Shown in pieces: positions 34,270-42,645 of a DNA stretch of 64,000 nucleotides (position 1 is its first letter; each line of letters starts with the position of its first letter). The DNA lies in assembly GCA_963820185.1 (NCBI GenBank), contig CAWFYV010000001.1:10321-74320 (forward strand). Reading direction: 5' to 3'. Both the position numbers and the translations under genes were made by a program. The notes beneath the pieces are model-generated. The model ran no database searches, was not told the DNA's origin, and was given only the letters and a program-made list of their open reading frames with translations. The DNA is from Aquilonibacter sp963820185 (GTDB lineage: Bacteria > Vulcanimicrobiota > Vulcanimicrobiia > Vulcanimicrobiales > Vulcanimicrobiaceae).

Positions 34270-35124
34270 ATGCAGCATTGGTTTAACTATCCGACAAATG
34301 TCGACCCCATAGCGATCCACCTTGGATTCTTGAACATCCATTGGTACGGGATCGCCTACCTCGCCGGCTTCGTTGCAGTATACCTGTGGATGAGCCGCCC
34401 GGAGGGGCGGCGGCGGCTTGGGCTGACCCGCGAGCAGATTCAAGACTTCTTATTCTACGCGTTGATCGGCGTTTTGGTTGGCGGCCGGACGTTTTTTGTC
34501 ATCAACGACATCATCTCAAAACACGACCTCGCATACTACACGAGCAACCCGCTCAACATCCTCGCGGTGTGGCAGGGCGGGATGGCATTTCACGGCGGCC
34601 TGGTCGGCGTGCTCATCGCGATCTGGCTTTTCGTACGCAAACATCCGCAGCTAAAGTACACGGTACTCGGCGATGAGGTCGTTGTGATGTTACCGGTCGG
34701 CATCACCCTCACGCGTATCGTCAACTACATCAACGACGAGCTCTGGGGTGACCCGTGCCAACCGGATCGTCCATGGTGTGTGTTGCCCAATCGGCCCGGC
34801 GACGCCGAGATCTGGGGCACGGGTTATCGCCATCCTGCACAGCTCTACGAAGCGGTGCTCGACCTTGTGACGTTGCCGATTCTGCTCTACATCTACAAGC
34901 GCCGTCCGCCCGACGGCGTGGTGGGTTGGAGTTGGTTCCTGATGTACGGCATTACGCGGAGCATCGCGGAAATTTGGCGCCACGCCGATTTTCATCTTGG
35001 TCCGATTACCGGCGGCCAACTCTACGCCTTGCCGATGATTCCGATCGCTCTCGTCGGGTTGTGGTATTGCAATAAGCGTGGGCGCCGTACCGATGTCACC
35101 CCGGTCGATAGCGCAGCGGCTTAA
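34270..35124 (+). CDS. lgt: Prolipoprotein diacylglyceryl transferase
   Basis: A 284-residue inner-membrane enzyme that adds diacylglycerol to the lipobox cysteine of prolipoproteins, such as the PrsA, DUF6438 and other lipoproteins in this window. It has the family motifs MAFHGGLVGVL and VGITLTRIVNYINDELWGDP, and RHPAQLYEAVLD near the end. The ATG is used; a TTG directly before it is less likely. About seven spans. The 3' end overlaps yggS by 32 bp. Confidence 0.95.
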   Translation: MQHWFNYPTNVDPIAIHLGFLNIHWYGIAYLAGFVAVYLWMSRPEGRRRLGLTREQIQDFLFYALIGVLVGGRTFFVINDIISKHDLAYYTSNPLNILAVWQGGMAFHGGLVGVLIAIWLFVRKHPQLKYTVLGDEVVVMLPVGITLTRIVNYINDELWGDPCQPDRPWCVLPNRPGDAEIWGTGYRHPAQLYEAVLDLVTLPILLYIYKRRPPDGVVGWSWFLMYGITRSIAEIWRHADFHLGPITGGQLYALPMIPIALVGLWYCNKRGRRTDVTPVDSAAA

Positions 35125-35773
35125 CGAGCTGCGCGCGCAGATCGACGACGAGCTGCGTGCGTGTGGGCGCGCAGCCGGCAGCGTGCGCATTCTTGGTGTT
35201 AGCAAGAAGCAGCCCGCCGCGGCGATTGCCGAAGCGGCGCACGCCGGGCTGCGGTCCATTGGTGAAAACTACGTGCAGGAGGCGGTAACGAAGTTCGCTG
35301 ATCCGGCGCTTGCCGGGATCGCGATCGAGAAACACTACATTGGGCACGTGCAGACGAACAAAGCGAAGGCGATCGTCGCGGCCTTCGACGTTGTGCAAAG
35401 CGTCGACCGGCCCGACGCCGCGCACGCCCTGGGCCGCGCGGCGCTTGCGGCGGACCGGGTGCTTCCGGTACTGCTGCAGCTCAATATCTCGCCCGCCGAG
35501 CGCTTCGGGTGCCCGCCCGCCGACGCCGGCGCGCTGGCCGCGACGATCGCGGCGGAGCCCGGCCTGCGCCTGGAGGGTGTGATGGCCATCGGGCCGCTCG
35601 ATGCCCGTCCGGATGAGACGATCGCCGCGTTTACGCTCGCCGCCAAGACGTTGGCATCCATTGGTGGAAGTACACTCTCAATCGGCATGTCGGGCGACTG
35701 GCGCGAGGCCGTGCGCGCAGGCTCGACGATGGTGCGGATAGGCACCGCCCTTTTTGGGGAGCGCACTACATGA
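35093..35773 (+). CDS. yggS: YggS family PLP-binding protein
   Basis: A 226-residue single-domain PLP protein (type III alanine-racemase fold, PLPBP/YggS) that handles PLP homeostasis. The PLP lysine is in LGVSKKQP (Lys38). Other markers are IGENYVQEA, HYIGHVQTNKAK, GVMAIGP and SIGMSGDW..A...GSTMVRIG. The ATG start is within lgt; a GTG five codons earlier is possible. It precedes sepF, a position also kept in Gram-positive and cyanobacterial genomes. Confidence 0.95.
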   Translation: MSPRSIAQRLNELRAQIDDELRACGRAAGSVRILGVSKKQPAAAIAEAAHAGLRSIGENYVQEAVTKFADPALAGIAIEKHYIGHVQTNKAKAIVAAFDVVQSVDRPDAAHALGRAALAADRVLPVLLQLNISPAERFGCPPADAGALAATIAAEPGLRLEGVMAIGPLDARPDETIAAFTLAAKTLASIGGSTLSIGMSGDWREAVRAGSTMVRIGTALFGERTT

Positions 35774-36186
35774 GCATGTTTAGCAAAATCGGATCGTTCT
35801 TCTCGATCCGAGATGAGGAAGAAGAGCTCTACGACGACGAGCCCGCCGCGTCGCCGCGCGTCGTGCCGCTCTCGCAAGCGGGCCGCCGTGGGGGCACCGA
35901 GGTCAGCGTCTTCTCACCCCGTGGCTTTCAGGACGTCGTCGAAATCGGCGATGCGTTGCGCAATCGCCAAGTGGTGATCGTCAATCTGCAAAACGCGGAC
36001 CGCACGCTGCTCCAACGCGTGGTCGACTTTACGTCGGGCGTCGCATACACGATCGACGGTAAAGTGCAAAAACTTGCCGAAGCGATTTACTTGATCGTTC
36101 CGGCCGGTGTCGTGGTGAACGCGGCGGGGTTGCGCGACACGATGATGGCGGATTCCACACTCGACTTCATGTCCGGACGCGGTTAG
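35770..36186 (+). CDS. sepF: Cell division protein SepF
   Basis: A 138-residue protein. The N-terminal amphipathic helix (MFSKIGSFFSI) would bind membrane. An acidic linker follows, then the SepF core (about 45-128: VFSPRGFQDVVEIGDALRNR, VIVNLQNADRTLLQRVVDF, YLIVPAGV). SepF links FtsZ to the membrane and aligns filaments. It is coupled to yggS by ATGA and followed 7 bp later by divIVA. Confidence 0.93.
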   Translation: MSMFSKIGSFFSIRDEEEELYDDEPAASPRVVPLSQAGRRGGTEVSVFSPRGFQDVVEIGDALRNRQVVIVNLQNADRTLLQRVVDFTSGVAYTIDGKVQKLAEAIYLIVPAGVVVNAAGLRDTMMADSTLDFMSGRG

Positions 36187-36193
36187 GGGAGCG

Positions 36194-36736
36194 ATGGAAA
36201 AAGTTACGCCGGTCGACATCCAGCACAAGACGTTCAAGAAATCGCTGCAGGGCTACGACCGGGCCGAGGTCGATCAATTTCTCGACGAGGTGATTGAAAC
36301 GCTCGAGGACGACGCGCAGCATCGCGCCGCGCTCCAGGCTGAGATTGCCGACCTCAAAGAGCGTATCAGCCATTTCAAAGCGATGGAGGAGTCGCTGCAC
36401 AACACTCTCGTCCTCGCACAGCGCACGGCTGATGAAGTCAAGGCGTCGGCACACAAAGAGGCTGACCTCATTCGCGAGCAAGCGCGCCTCGCATCCGAAC
36501 GCGAGATCACGTCGTACAACGACGCGATCGGCGAAGTGCGACGCGAGCACCAGCGGGCGGTCGAGGCCGCCGAGAAGGCCAAGAGCGAATTACGCAGCCT
36601 CTTGCACACGCATCTATCACTGCTCGAAGGCACGCAGAATCCGCTGCAGCAAGCGCAACTCGCGCAACAAGTCGACGCGCAATCCACGACCACGACGACA
36701 ACCACCACAGACACGACACGGATAGAAGTTTTCTAG
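36194..36736 (+). CDS. divIVA: DivIVA-domain protein
   Basis: A 180-residue coiled-coil protein. The N-terminal lipid-binding domain is TPVDIQHKTFKKSLQGYDRA (about 5-24), followed by EVDQFLDEV and a long coiled coil (about 40-150). The tail is low-complexity with a run of eight Thr (TTTTTTTT) before DTTRIEVF. It senses negative membrane curvature at poles and septa. With sepF just upstream this is a division/polarity pair. The GGGGAG ribosome site is very close (2 nt) to the ATG. Confidence 0.9.
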   Translation: MEKVTPVDIQHKTFKKSLQGYDRAEVDQFLDEVIETLEDDAQHRAALQAEIADLKERISHFKAMEESLHNTLVLAQRTADEVKASAHKEADLIREQARLASEREITSYNDAIGEVRREHQRAVEAAEKAKSELRSLLHTHLSLLEGTQNPLQQAQLAQQVDAQSTTTTTTTTDTTRIEVF

Positions 36737-36742
36737 CCGACC

Positions 36743-37810
36743 GTGCCAAGCATCGCAGTCCTGGGCGGCGACGGGATCGGCCCGGAAATCATCCGCGAGG
36801 CGCTGCGCGTGCTCGCGAAGGTACGCCCCGATGTTACGTGCGTCGAAGCGCCGGTCGGCGGCGCCGCGCTCGATGCGGGTCTGCCGCCGTTGCCCGATGC
36901 CACGCTCGATCTGTGCAAGCGCAGCGATGCAATTCTCTTCGGCGCGGTCGGCCTGCCAAAATACGATGGCGCGCCAATGGGCCAACGTCCCGAGGCGGCA
37001 CTCTTCGCCTTGCGCAGCACCTTCGAACTCTACGCGAACCTGCGTCCGGTGCGCGTCTTTCCCGGATTGGAGAACGCCTCGTCGCTGCGCCCGGAATTGG
37101 TGCGCGGGCTCGATTTGGTCGTCGTACGCGAGTTGACTGGCGGCCTATATTTCGGCGCGCGCGAAACACGGGTCGAGAACGGCGTCGAAGTTGCGATCGA
37201 CACGATGGTCTATCGGGCGCCTGAGATCGAGCGCATTTTGCGCACCGGCTTCGAGTTAGCACGCAAGCGACGTAAAGCGTTGACGTCGGTGGACAAAGAA
37301 AACGTGCTCGACACGTCGCGCTTGTGGCGGCGGATCGCGGTGCGGATGGCTGCGGAGTATCCCGACGTGAGCCTCACGCATTTACTCGTTGATAATGCGG
37401 CGATGCAACTCGTGCGGCGCCCTGCCGCGTTCGATGTGATCGTGACCGAGAACACCTTCGGCGATATTCTTTCCGACGAAGCGGCGATCGTGACCGGTTC
37501 GATCGGTACGCTCCCAAGTGCGAGCCTCGGGGCGGGTGGTGCACCGGGCAAGCAGTTCGGGATGTACGAACCGATTGGGGGCACAGCTCCCGACATCGTC
37601 GGCAAGGGCGTCGCTAATCCCACGGCAGCGATCCTTTCCGCGGCGTTGCTGCTGCGCCACAGTCTCGACGATGACGCGATCGCGACGCGCATCGAGCGCG
37701 CGGTCGCGGCGGTATACGCGTCGGGCATGCGCACAGCCGATGTTGCGGCCGGCGGCCCGTCGCTCTCAACCACGGATTTTGCTGACGCCGTGCTCGCGCA
37801 GTTGCAGTGA
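36743..37810 (+). CDS. leuB: 3-isopropylmalate dehydrogenase
   Basis: A 355-residue NAD-dependent oxidative decarboxylase of leucine synthesis. It has GGDGIGPE at the start, VRELTGGLYFG, SVDKENVLDTSRLW (family TSVDKANVL), and the metal/NAD region DILSDEAAIVTGSIGTLPSASLG with EPIGGTAPDI. GTG start 6 bp after divIVA. No leuA, leuC or leuD is present, so this gene is separated from the rest of its pathway. The stop overlaps fabH as GTGA. Confidence 0.93.
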   Translation: MPSIAVLGGDGIGPEIIREALRVLAKVRPDVTCVEAPVGGAALDAGLPPLPDATLDLCKRSDAILFGAVGLPKYDGAPMGQRPEAALFALRSTFELYANLRPVRVFPGLENASSLRPELVRGLDLVVVRELTGGLYFGARETRVENGVEVAIDTMVYRAPEIERILRTGFELARKRRKALTSVDKENVLDTSRLWRRIAVRMAAEYPDVSLTHLLVDNAAMQLVRRPAAFDVIVTENTFGDILSDEAAIVTGSIGTLPSASLGAGGAPGKQFGMYEPIGGTAPDIVGKGVANPTAAILSAALLLRHSLDDDAIATRIERAVAAVYASGMRTADVAAGGPSLSTTDFADAVLAQLQ

Positions 37811-38793
37811 GCCGACTCGTGAGCGCGCCGGCGCGAATCGGTGCGGTCGGCATGTACGTGCCGCAGCGCGTGCTGACCAATGCCGACTTCGAGCGGATGT
37901 TCGAGACGAGCGACGAGTGGATCGTGCAACGCACCGGAATCCGCACCCGCCACGTGGTGAGCGAGGGTGAATATTCGAGCCACCTTGCAATCGGCGCGAT
38001 CGACGACTTGCTCGCACATAATCCGAGCGTGCAACTTCGCGACATCGACTATCTGATCGTCAATTCGACCACGCCGGACTACGCCTATCCGAGCATAGCC
38101 GCGATGCTGCAGACGCACTACGGCTTGCCTACGACCGTCGGTGCGCTCGACATCGCGACCGCCTGTGCCGGCTTCGCCTACGGGATCAATCTCGCGTGCG
38201 GACTGATCGCCAGCGGCGAATGCGACCGCGTGCTCGTCGTCGCGGCCGACGCGCTCACGCGCAGCGTCGACTACACCGACCGCGCGACCGCCGTGCTCTT
38301 CGGCGACGGCGCGGGCGTCGCGCTGATCGAACGCAGCGCAGCGCCGCAGATCTTCGGGATGAGTCACGGCTCCGATGGAAGCGGCGGGCGCTTTCTCTAC
38401 CGCACGAACATGCGCAGCGAGATCAACGGCCAGATCGACGACTCACGTTTGCTGCGCCAGAACGGCCGCGAAGTGTACCGCTGGGTCGTGGAAACAATCC
38501 CTGGCGAGATCGAGCGCATCTTGGCGCGTGCGAACCTCACGCTCGACGAGATCGACTGGTTCGTGCCGCACAGCGCCAACCTGCGCATGATCGAGGCGCT
38601 CGATAAGCGTATCGGATTTCCGATCGAACGCACGCTGATTTCGATGGTCGAGTACGGCAATACGTCGGCGGTGACGATTCCGCTTGCGCTCGTCCCGGCG
38701 ATGCGTGACGGCCGCGTGCAACCGGGTCAGCGCGTCTTGATCATGGGCTTCGGCGGCGGCCTCGTGACCTCGGGGTGCGTTGTCGTCGTCTAA
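37807..38793 (+). CDS. fabH: Beta-ketoacyl-ACP synthase III (FabH family)
   Basis: A 328-residue thiolase-fold enzyme that starts fatty-acid chains by condensing acyl-CoA with malonyl-ACP. The triad fits Cys120 (DIATACAGFAYG), His255 (WFVPHSANLRM) and Asn285 (VEYGNTSAVT). The VPHSANLRM form, with Ser in place of the usual Gln, resembles the FabHB (YhfB) subgroup that uses branched primers. The leuB gene directly upstream, on the branched-chain precursor route, would suit that; this is inference. GTG start. Converges on a lipoprotein gene with a 4-bp overlap. Confidence 0.92.
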   Translation: MSRLVSAPARIGAVGMYVPQRVLTNADFERMFETSDEWIVQRTGIRTRHVVSEGEYSSHLAIGAIDDLLAHNPSVQLRDIDYLIVNSTTPDYAYPSIAAMLQTHYGLPTTVGALDIATACAGFAYGINLACGLIASGECDRVLVVAADALTRSVDYTDRATAVLFGDGAGVALIERSAAPQIFGMSHGSDGSGGRFLYRTNMRSEINGQIDDSRLLRQNGREVYRWVVETIPGEIERILARANLTLDEIDWFVPHSANLRMIEALDKRIGFPIERTLISMVEYGNTSAVTIPLALVPAMRDGRVQPGQRVLIMGFGGGLVTSGCVVVV

Positions 38794-39158
38794 GCTTGGA
38801 CGTGCTCGGTTGCCCACGTGCGGCCCATGAAATCGACCAGCCGCAGGGTGAGGGGCGCGTGCTGGTGCGGATGCGCTTGCGTCCATGCTGCGCGCCAGTC
38901 GCGCGAGGCGCGCGCTTTGAACTTGTCGACGTCATTGTCGCCGATTGAGATGTAGCCGTTGGCGTCGATCGCGATGTCGAGTTGCGTCGTGCCTTTCATG
39001 TTGAACGCGACCACGATATCGGGATAGGCCGCCTTGAGCGGGGCGAGTGCCGCCGTTTCCTTGGCGTCGATCTGTTCCTGTGCCGAGGGCTGCGGCGCGC
39101 AGGCGCTGCCGAGGATCAAGAGGAGCGCGATGCCCGCGCGCGACCACAGAGTTGCCAT
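38790..39158 (-). CDS. Small lipoprotein, unknown family
   Basis: A 122-residue lipoprotein. MATLWSRAGIALLLILGSAC gives the lipobox (SAC, Cys20). The mature part starts with a helical, acidic region (EQIDAKETAALAPLKAAYPD) and continues as a small alpha/beta domain (TTQLDIAIDANGYISIGDND, TQAHPHQHAPLTLRLVDFMG). I do not recognise it. The start chosen gives the signal directly; a frame open further upstream lacks support. It diverges from the flagellar rod genes, 44 bp apart. Confidence 0.6.
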   Translation of the reverse strand: MATLWSRAGIALLLILGSACAPQPSAQEQIDAKETAALAPLKAAYPDIVVAFNMKGTTQLDIAIDANGYISIGDNDVDKFKARASRDWRAAWTQAHPHQHAPLTLRLVDFMGRTWATEHVQA

Positions 39159-39202
39159 ACGGCGTTCACGATTCGGCCATACCCGCCGCCTACCATGCGC
39201 GC

Positions 39203-39721
39203 ATGGACGGAATAGCGTGGGCATCGAGCGCGATGGTAGCGGCGAGAACGCGGCTCGACGTTGCAACCGAAAACCTCGCCAACGTGTCGAGCGACGGCTT
39301 TCATGCCGTTCTCGCGCGAGGCACGCTCACCACGCACGGCGTCGAGATCGCGCAGGTTGCGACCTCGGATCACGGCGCCTTCCGCCATACGGGGCGGCCC
39401 TACGACTTTGCAATCGTTGGCAATGGCGCCTTTCGCGTGCGCGCAGACAACGGCAACGTGCGTGCAACGCGCAATGGCGCGTTCGAGCGCGACCGCTTTG
39501 GCGTGTTGCGCGATGTGCAAGGGCGCGTGCTGGTCGGCACAACGCTCGGGCCGGGTGCGACGGTGTTGACCGGCTACTTGGAAACCTCCAACGTCAATGC
39601 CATCGACCAGATGGTCAGCGTGCTCACCTCGCAGCGCTCGTTCGAAAGCGCGGAAAAGGTTGTCGCGGCGATCGACGGTGTGCGCCAGAAAGACAGCAAC
39701 GAAGTCGCGAGGATCAAATAA
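39203..39721 (+). CDS. Flagellar rod/hook-basal-body protein, short FlgF/FlgG-like
   Basis: A 172-residue member of the flagellar axial family. The N-terminal rod signature is WASSAMVAARTRLDVATENLANVSSDGFH and the C-terminal one is GYLETSNVNAIDQMVSVLTSQRSFESAEKVV. Between them is a short D1-like segment (DFAIVGNGAFRV). It is about 80-90 residues shorter than usual FlgF/FlgG, because the middle domain is reduced. It precedes a second rod gene with a TAATG overlap, like the flhO-flhP pair of Firmicutes. Confidence 0.85.
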   Translation: MDGIAWASSAMVAARTRLDVATENLANVSSDGFHAVLARGTLTTHGVEIAQVATSDHGAFRHTGRPYDFAIVGNGAFRVRADNGNVRATRNGAFERDRFGVLRDVQGRVLVGTTLGPGATVLTGYLETSNVNAIDQMVSVLTSQRSFESAEKVVAAIDGVRQKDSNEVARIK

Positions 39722-40447
39722 TGGATCGCGCACTCTTTGCTGCCGCGACCGGCATGGCGGCGCAACAACAGAACCTCGACACGATCGCGAACAACTTGGC
39801 TAACGGCGACGTCGTTGGGTTCAAAGGCTCGGAAAACGAATTTGCCGCGCTCGCGGCACCGGGTGAGCCGGGCGCTGGAACCGTGCGCACCGGCGAGCAC
39901 GCGCTCTTCAAAGCGGGAAAGCTCGAACGCAGTAACGGTCCGTTCGATATGGCGATCGACGGCGACGGATTCTTCGTCGTGACCGATGGGCATCGTCGCG
40001 CCTACACGCGCGCCGGCGAATTCTCGCGCGCATCCGATGGTTCGCTGCGCAACGCGCAGGGTTGGCGCCTGGTGGGCGTGCGCATTCCGGCCGATGCGCA
40101 GAGCGCGACCGTTGCCGACAACGGCACGGTCAGCGTGACGACGGCTTCCGGCGTGCGCGCGATCGCGCACCTCCAACTCGCCCAATTTGCCGCGCCCGAG
40201 AAGTTGCAGAGCCTCGATGGCGCGCTGTTCGCGCCAACTTCCGCATCGGGCGCGCCGCGCTTGGTTACGCCGGGCGGCGATAACGCGCCCGAACCTGCGC
40301 TACGGGATGCTCGAACAATCCAACGTCTCGATCGTCGAGTCGATGATGCAAATCCTCACCGCGCAGCGCGCATACGAAGCCAATGCCAAGGGTATTCAGG
40401 CAGCCGACGAGATGCTGCGCATCGCCAACAATTTGCAGCGCACGTAG
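39721..40447 (+). CDS. flgG: Flagellar basal-body rod protein FlgG/FlgF-like, frame broken near its end as sequenced
   Basis: The N-terminal rod motif ATGMAAQQQNLDTIANNLAN is followed by DMAIDGDGFFVVTDG and RAYTRAGEFSRASDGSL (D1). One extra C in the run 40288-40290 breaks the frame. Removing it joins PRLVTPGGDNAP to NLRYGMLEQSNVSIVESM and LTAQRAYEANAKGIQAADEM, the standard C-terminus, giving 241 residues. Without the correction the first frame runs on through to 41421 and falsely fuses with the hydrolase gene. It may be a sequencing slip or a real lesion in a flagellar gene. Confidence 0.85.
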
Positions 40448-40497
40448 GCGTTCCAGCAGAGGGTATGGGTGATTCGAGGACATACTTAGACAACGTT

Positions 40498-41421
40498 ATG
40501 AAAGCAATGCTTCTACTCATTGCTGCATTTGCAGCCGCATCGGGAAACGCACAAGCTACTGCGGCGCCACAATTCGCGCCGGGATTTTCAGCTCACACGG
40601 TTCAGGCCGGCGGTCGGACGATTTATTACCGGATCGGGGGGCGCGGCCCCGCGGTGCTCCTTCTTCACGGATACGGCGATACGGGGCAAATGTGGTCGAC
40701 TTTCGCTTCTATGCTTGCGAAGACGCACACGGTGGTCGTTCCGGATCTCCCCGGACTTGGAAACTCGCGACCGGAAAGCCCAAATGCGCAATACGATATG
40801 GCCTCAGTCGCGCGTTCGATACACTCGCTGATGCAAAACCTAAACGTGCGGCGCGAGGCAATTGTGGGTCACGACATCGGACTGATGGTGGCCTACGCCT
40901 ACGCTGCGCAGTTTCGCAGCGACGTCACAAAGTTGGCGCTGATGGACGCGCCGATCCCGGGCGTCGGTCCTTGGCAGACGGTTCTGTTGTTACCCGGCAC
41001 GTGGCACTTTCATTTCTACGGTACGTACGCGGAACAGATCACCGCCGGTCGCGAACGGATTTATCTTGATTGGCTCTGGGACAGATTTGCGTTTCATCCG
41101 GAACGAGTCACAAATGCTGAACGCGCTGCGATTGCTGCATCCTATGCGCAGCCGGGTAACATGCGCGTCGGCTTTACGTATTTTAAAGATTTTGATATAG
41201 ATGCACGAGCCGATGTAACGTTTGCGAAGACGCCGTTGCGGATACCTGTGTTAGCGATGGGTGGCGAGAAATCGATGGGAGCACTCATGCCGCAATTCGC
41301 CAAAGCGGTTGCGGAAAATGTGCAGACGAGCGTCATCCCAGATGCCGGTCACTGGCTAATGGATGAGAATCCCCGCGCGACGACCGATGCCTTGAGTCGG
41401 TTTTTTATCTTCGGCGCGTAA
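40498..41421 (+). CDS. Exported alpha/beta hydrolase, epoxide hydrolase/dehalogenase-like
   Basis: A 307-residue alpha/beta-hydrolase with a signal peptide (about 1-20, ending GNAQA). It has the oxyanion HGYGDTGQMW, the nucleophile elbow VGHDIGLM with Asp126 (an Asp as in epoxide hydrolases and haloalkane/haloacetate dehalogenases) and the catalytic His in DAGHWLMDENP. It sits between flagellar genes and parts of it are clearly AT-richer (for example 41161-41220 is about 43% GC). This suggests insertion into the flagellar set. Substrate unknown. An in-frame ATG 33 bp upstream (40465) is less likely because it would bury the signal peptide. Confidence 0.82.
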   Translation: MKAMLLLIAAFAAASGNAQATAAPQFAPGFSAHTVQAGGRTIYYRIGGRGPAVLLLHGYGDTGQMWSTFASMLAKTHTVVVPDLPGLGNSRPESPNAQYDMASVARSIHSLMQNLNVRREAIVGHDIGLMVAYAYAAQFRSDVTKLALMDAPIPGVGPWQTVLLLPGTWHFHFYGTYAEQITAGRERIYLDWLWDRFAFHPERVTNAERAAIAASYAQPGNMRVGFTYFKDFDIDARADVTFAKTPLRIPVLAMGGEKSMGALMPQFAKAVAENVQTSVIPDAGHWLMDENPRATTDALSRFFIFGA

Positions 41422-41466
41422 CGCGCGGATGACGAGCTGGTAACAATTCCCCCGTAGCGTTGGGGG

Positions 41467-41625
41467 GTGGATAGGTCCGAGGCGCAACGCGTGAGCACCA
41501 CGCTCGAAGCGCTGATCTTCTCCGAAGCCCTCAAGCCGCTGATGCGCGACGCAGATCCGCTGGGCGGATATGGCGTCACCTATTTCGCGCAACTCCTCGC
41601 AACGAGGCTCGAGGGGCATGACTGA
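41467..41625 (+). CDS. Possible short FlgJ-type rod-binding peptide
   Basis: A 52-residue open frame whose stop overlaps the fliA start (ATGACTGA). The sequence TTLEALIFSEALKPLMRDAD and GGYGVTYFAQLLATRLEG resembles the compact rod-binding domain at the N-terminus of FlgJ (a helix with FE.LF...LK.M, then a glycine turn and final helix). It lies between rod genes and fliA. GTG start here; a GTG at 41491 with GAGG 8 nt upstream may be the real one. Short, so the assignment is tentative. Confidence 0.45.
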   Translation: MDRSEAQRVSTTLEALIFSEALKPLMRDADPLGGYGVTYFAQLLATRLEGHD

Positions 41626-42299
41626 GGAGGAGCGCGAGGCCCAGATTCGCGCGCTGCTGCCGCTCGTACGAAAGATCGCGCGTCGCATCAGCCGCCTCGT
41701 GCCGTGCGACTACGACGATTTGGTCGGCGACGGAAGCATCGGCTTGATCCGCGCGGTCGACAACTTCGATCCCACGCGCGGCACGTCGCTCGAACACTAC
41801 GCGCGGCACCTCATTTCGGGTGCGATGCTCAACGGTATACGCCGCATGGATCCCGTCTCGGAACGCACGCGCCGCGCGATGCGCGACGGCGAGCTCGAGC
41901 GCTATGCGCTCGCGGGCGTTCGCGGGAGCATTCCGACGATGGCTGAGATGGAGGAGCGGCGACCGGGATTCATTCGTGCAAGCGCTGCCGTGACGCATGG
42001 TGTTCCGCTTTCGCTCGACCGTCCGCTTCCCGAGGGTGAGCGGTTGCAACGCGATTGGAGCAACGATCCCGCACGCCTTATCCAAGCGCGCAGCGAGCGC
42101 GACGCGATCGACGCCGCGGTCGATGCGTTGCCGCAGCGCCAACGCCAGGTGATTCGCGAACATTACTACGGCGACGTGGTCGCTGCGCGAGGTCGGTCGT
42201 CGTATGAGGATCTCGCCGCAGCGCGCCTCGCAACTGCACATCGTCGCCATGCGCAAACTGCGCAAGAATCTAGAAAGTCTCAATGCTGCGGCGAGTTGA
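41618..42299 (+). CDS. fliA: Flagellar/WhiG-type sigma factor (FliA-like), frame broken before region 4.2
   Basis: The sigma-70 region 2 is clear: DDLVGDGSIGLIRAVDNFDP then THARHLI-like EHYARHLISGAMLNGIRRMD. Region 3/4 follows with DALPQRQRQVIREHYYGDV. At 42178-42179 an extra G shifts the frame; removing it gives SLREVGRRMRISPQRASQ, LHIVAMRKLRKNLESL and a stop at 42297-42299, i.e. an intact helix-turn-helix and a 226-residue protein. As sequenced, the product loses region 4.2. The frame reads on to 42649 by chance. It would transcribe late flagellar genes. Confidence 0.82.
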
Positions 42300-42490
42300 C
42301 GGCGACGAGGGCCGCGCGCAGGGGCCGCAGCCGCACGCCGGCGCCGTCGCGGCCGAGCAGATGGTTGCGCCGGTCGGCGAGAGCGAGGCGGAGTACCTCG
42401 CTGCTTCCGCGCGACCATCCGAAGTGGGCTCGCGATGCGGTCACGCTCTCGCAGCGGGCGCGCGAGATCGTCGCGCGGTTGCGCCCGGTC
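42283..42490 (+). other. Weak trace of a FlgM-like anti-sigma gene in the fliA-ECF spacer
   Basis: A frame starting ATG 42283, overlapping the fliA end, encodes MLRRVDGDEGRAQGPQPHAG and on to SARPSEVGS. From 42431 the adjacent frame reads RDAVTLSQRAREIVARLR, similar to the conserved D.V.LS..A..I core of FlgM anti-sigma-28 proteins. Joining the two needs one more frame change. The location right after fliA fits. The rest of the 346-bp spacer up to 42645 shows nothing recognisable. Confidence 0.25.
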
Positions 42491-42645
42491 ATCGTGAAGA
42501 TTCTCACCTTCTGGGACCACCGCGTCCGCAGCGCATGGATCGGCGGAAGCCGCGTCTTGTATCGATCCGAGCGGGAGCTATCGCATAGAGTCTTGACCCA
42601 GGTTTACGCGCGCGCCAACACTTTGGGGGAGTTGCCGCCTCTAGT

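Noticed and set aside
39034..41421. A single 795-codon frame that would fuse flagellar rod sequence to the alpha/beta hydrolase
   Set aside because: It starts in the wrong frame for the first rod gene, enters flgG in frame and leaves the true flgG frame at the extra C near 40288. The hydrolase has its own signal peptide and start.
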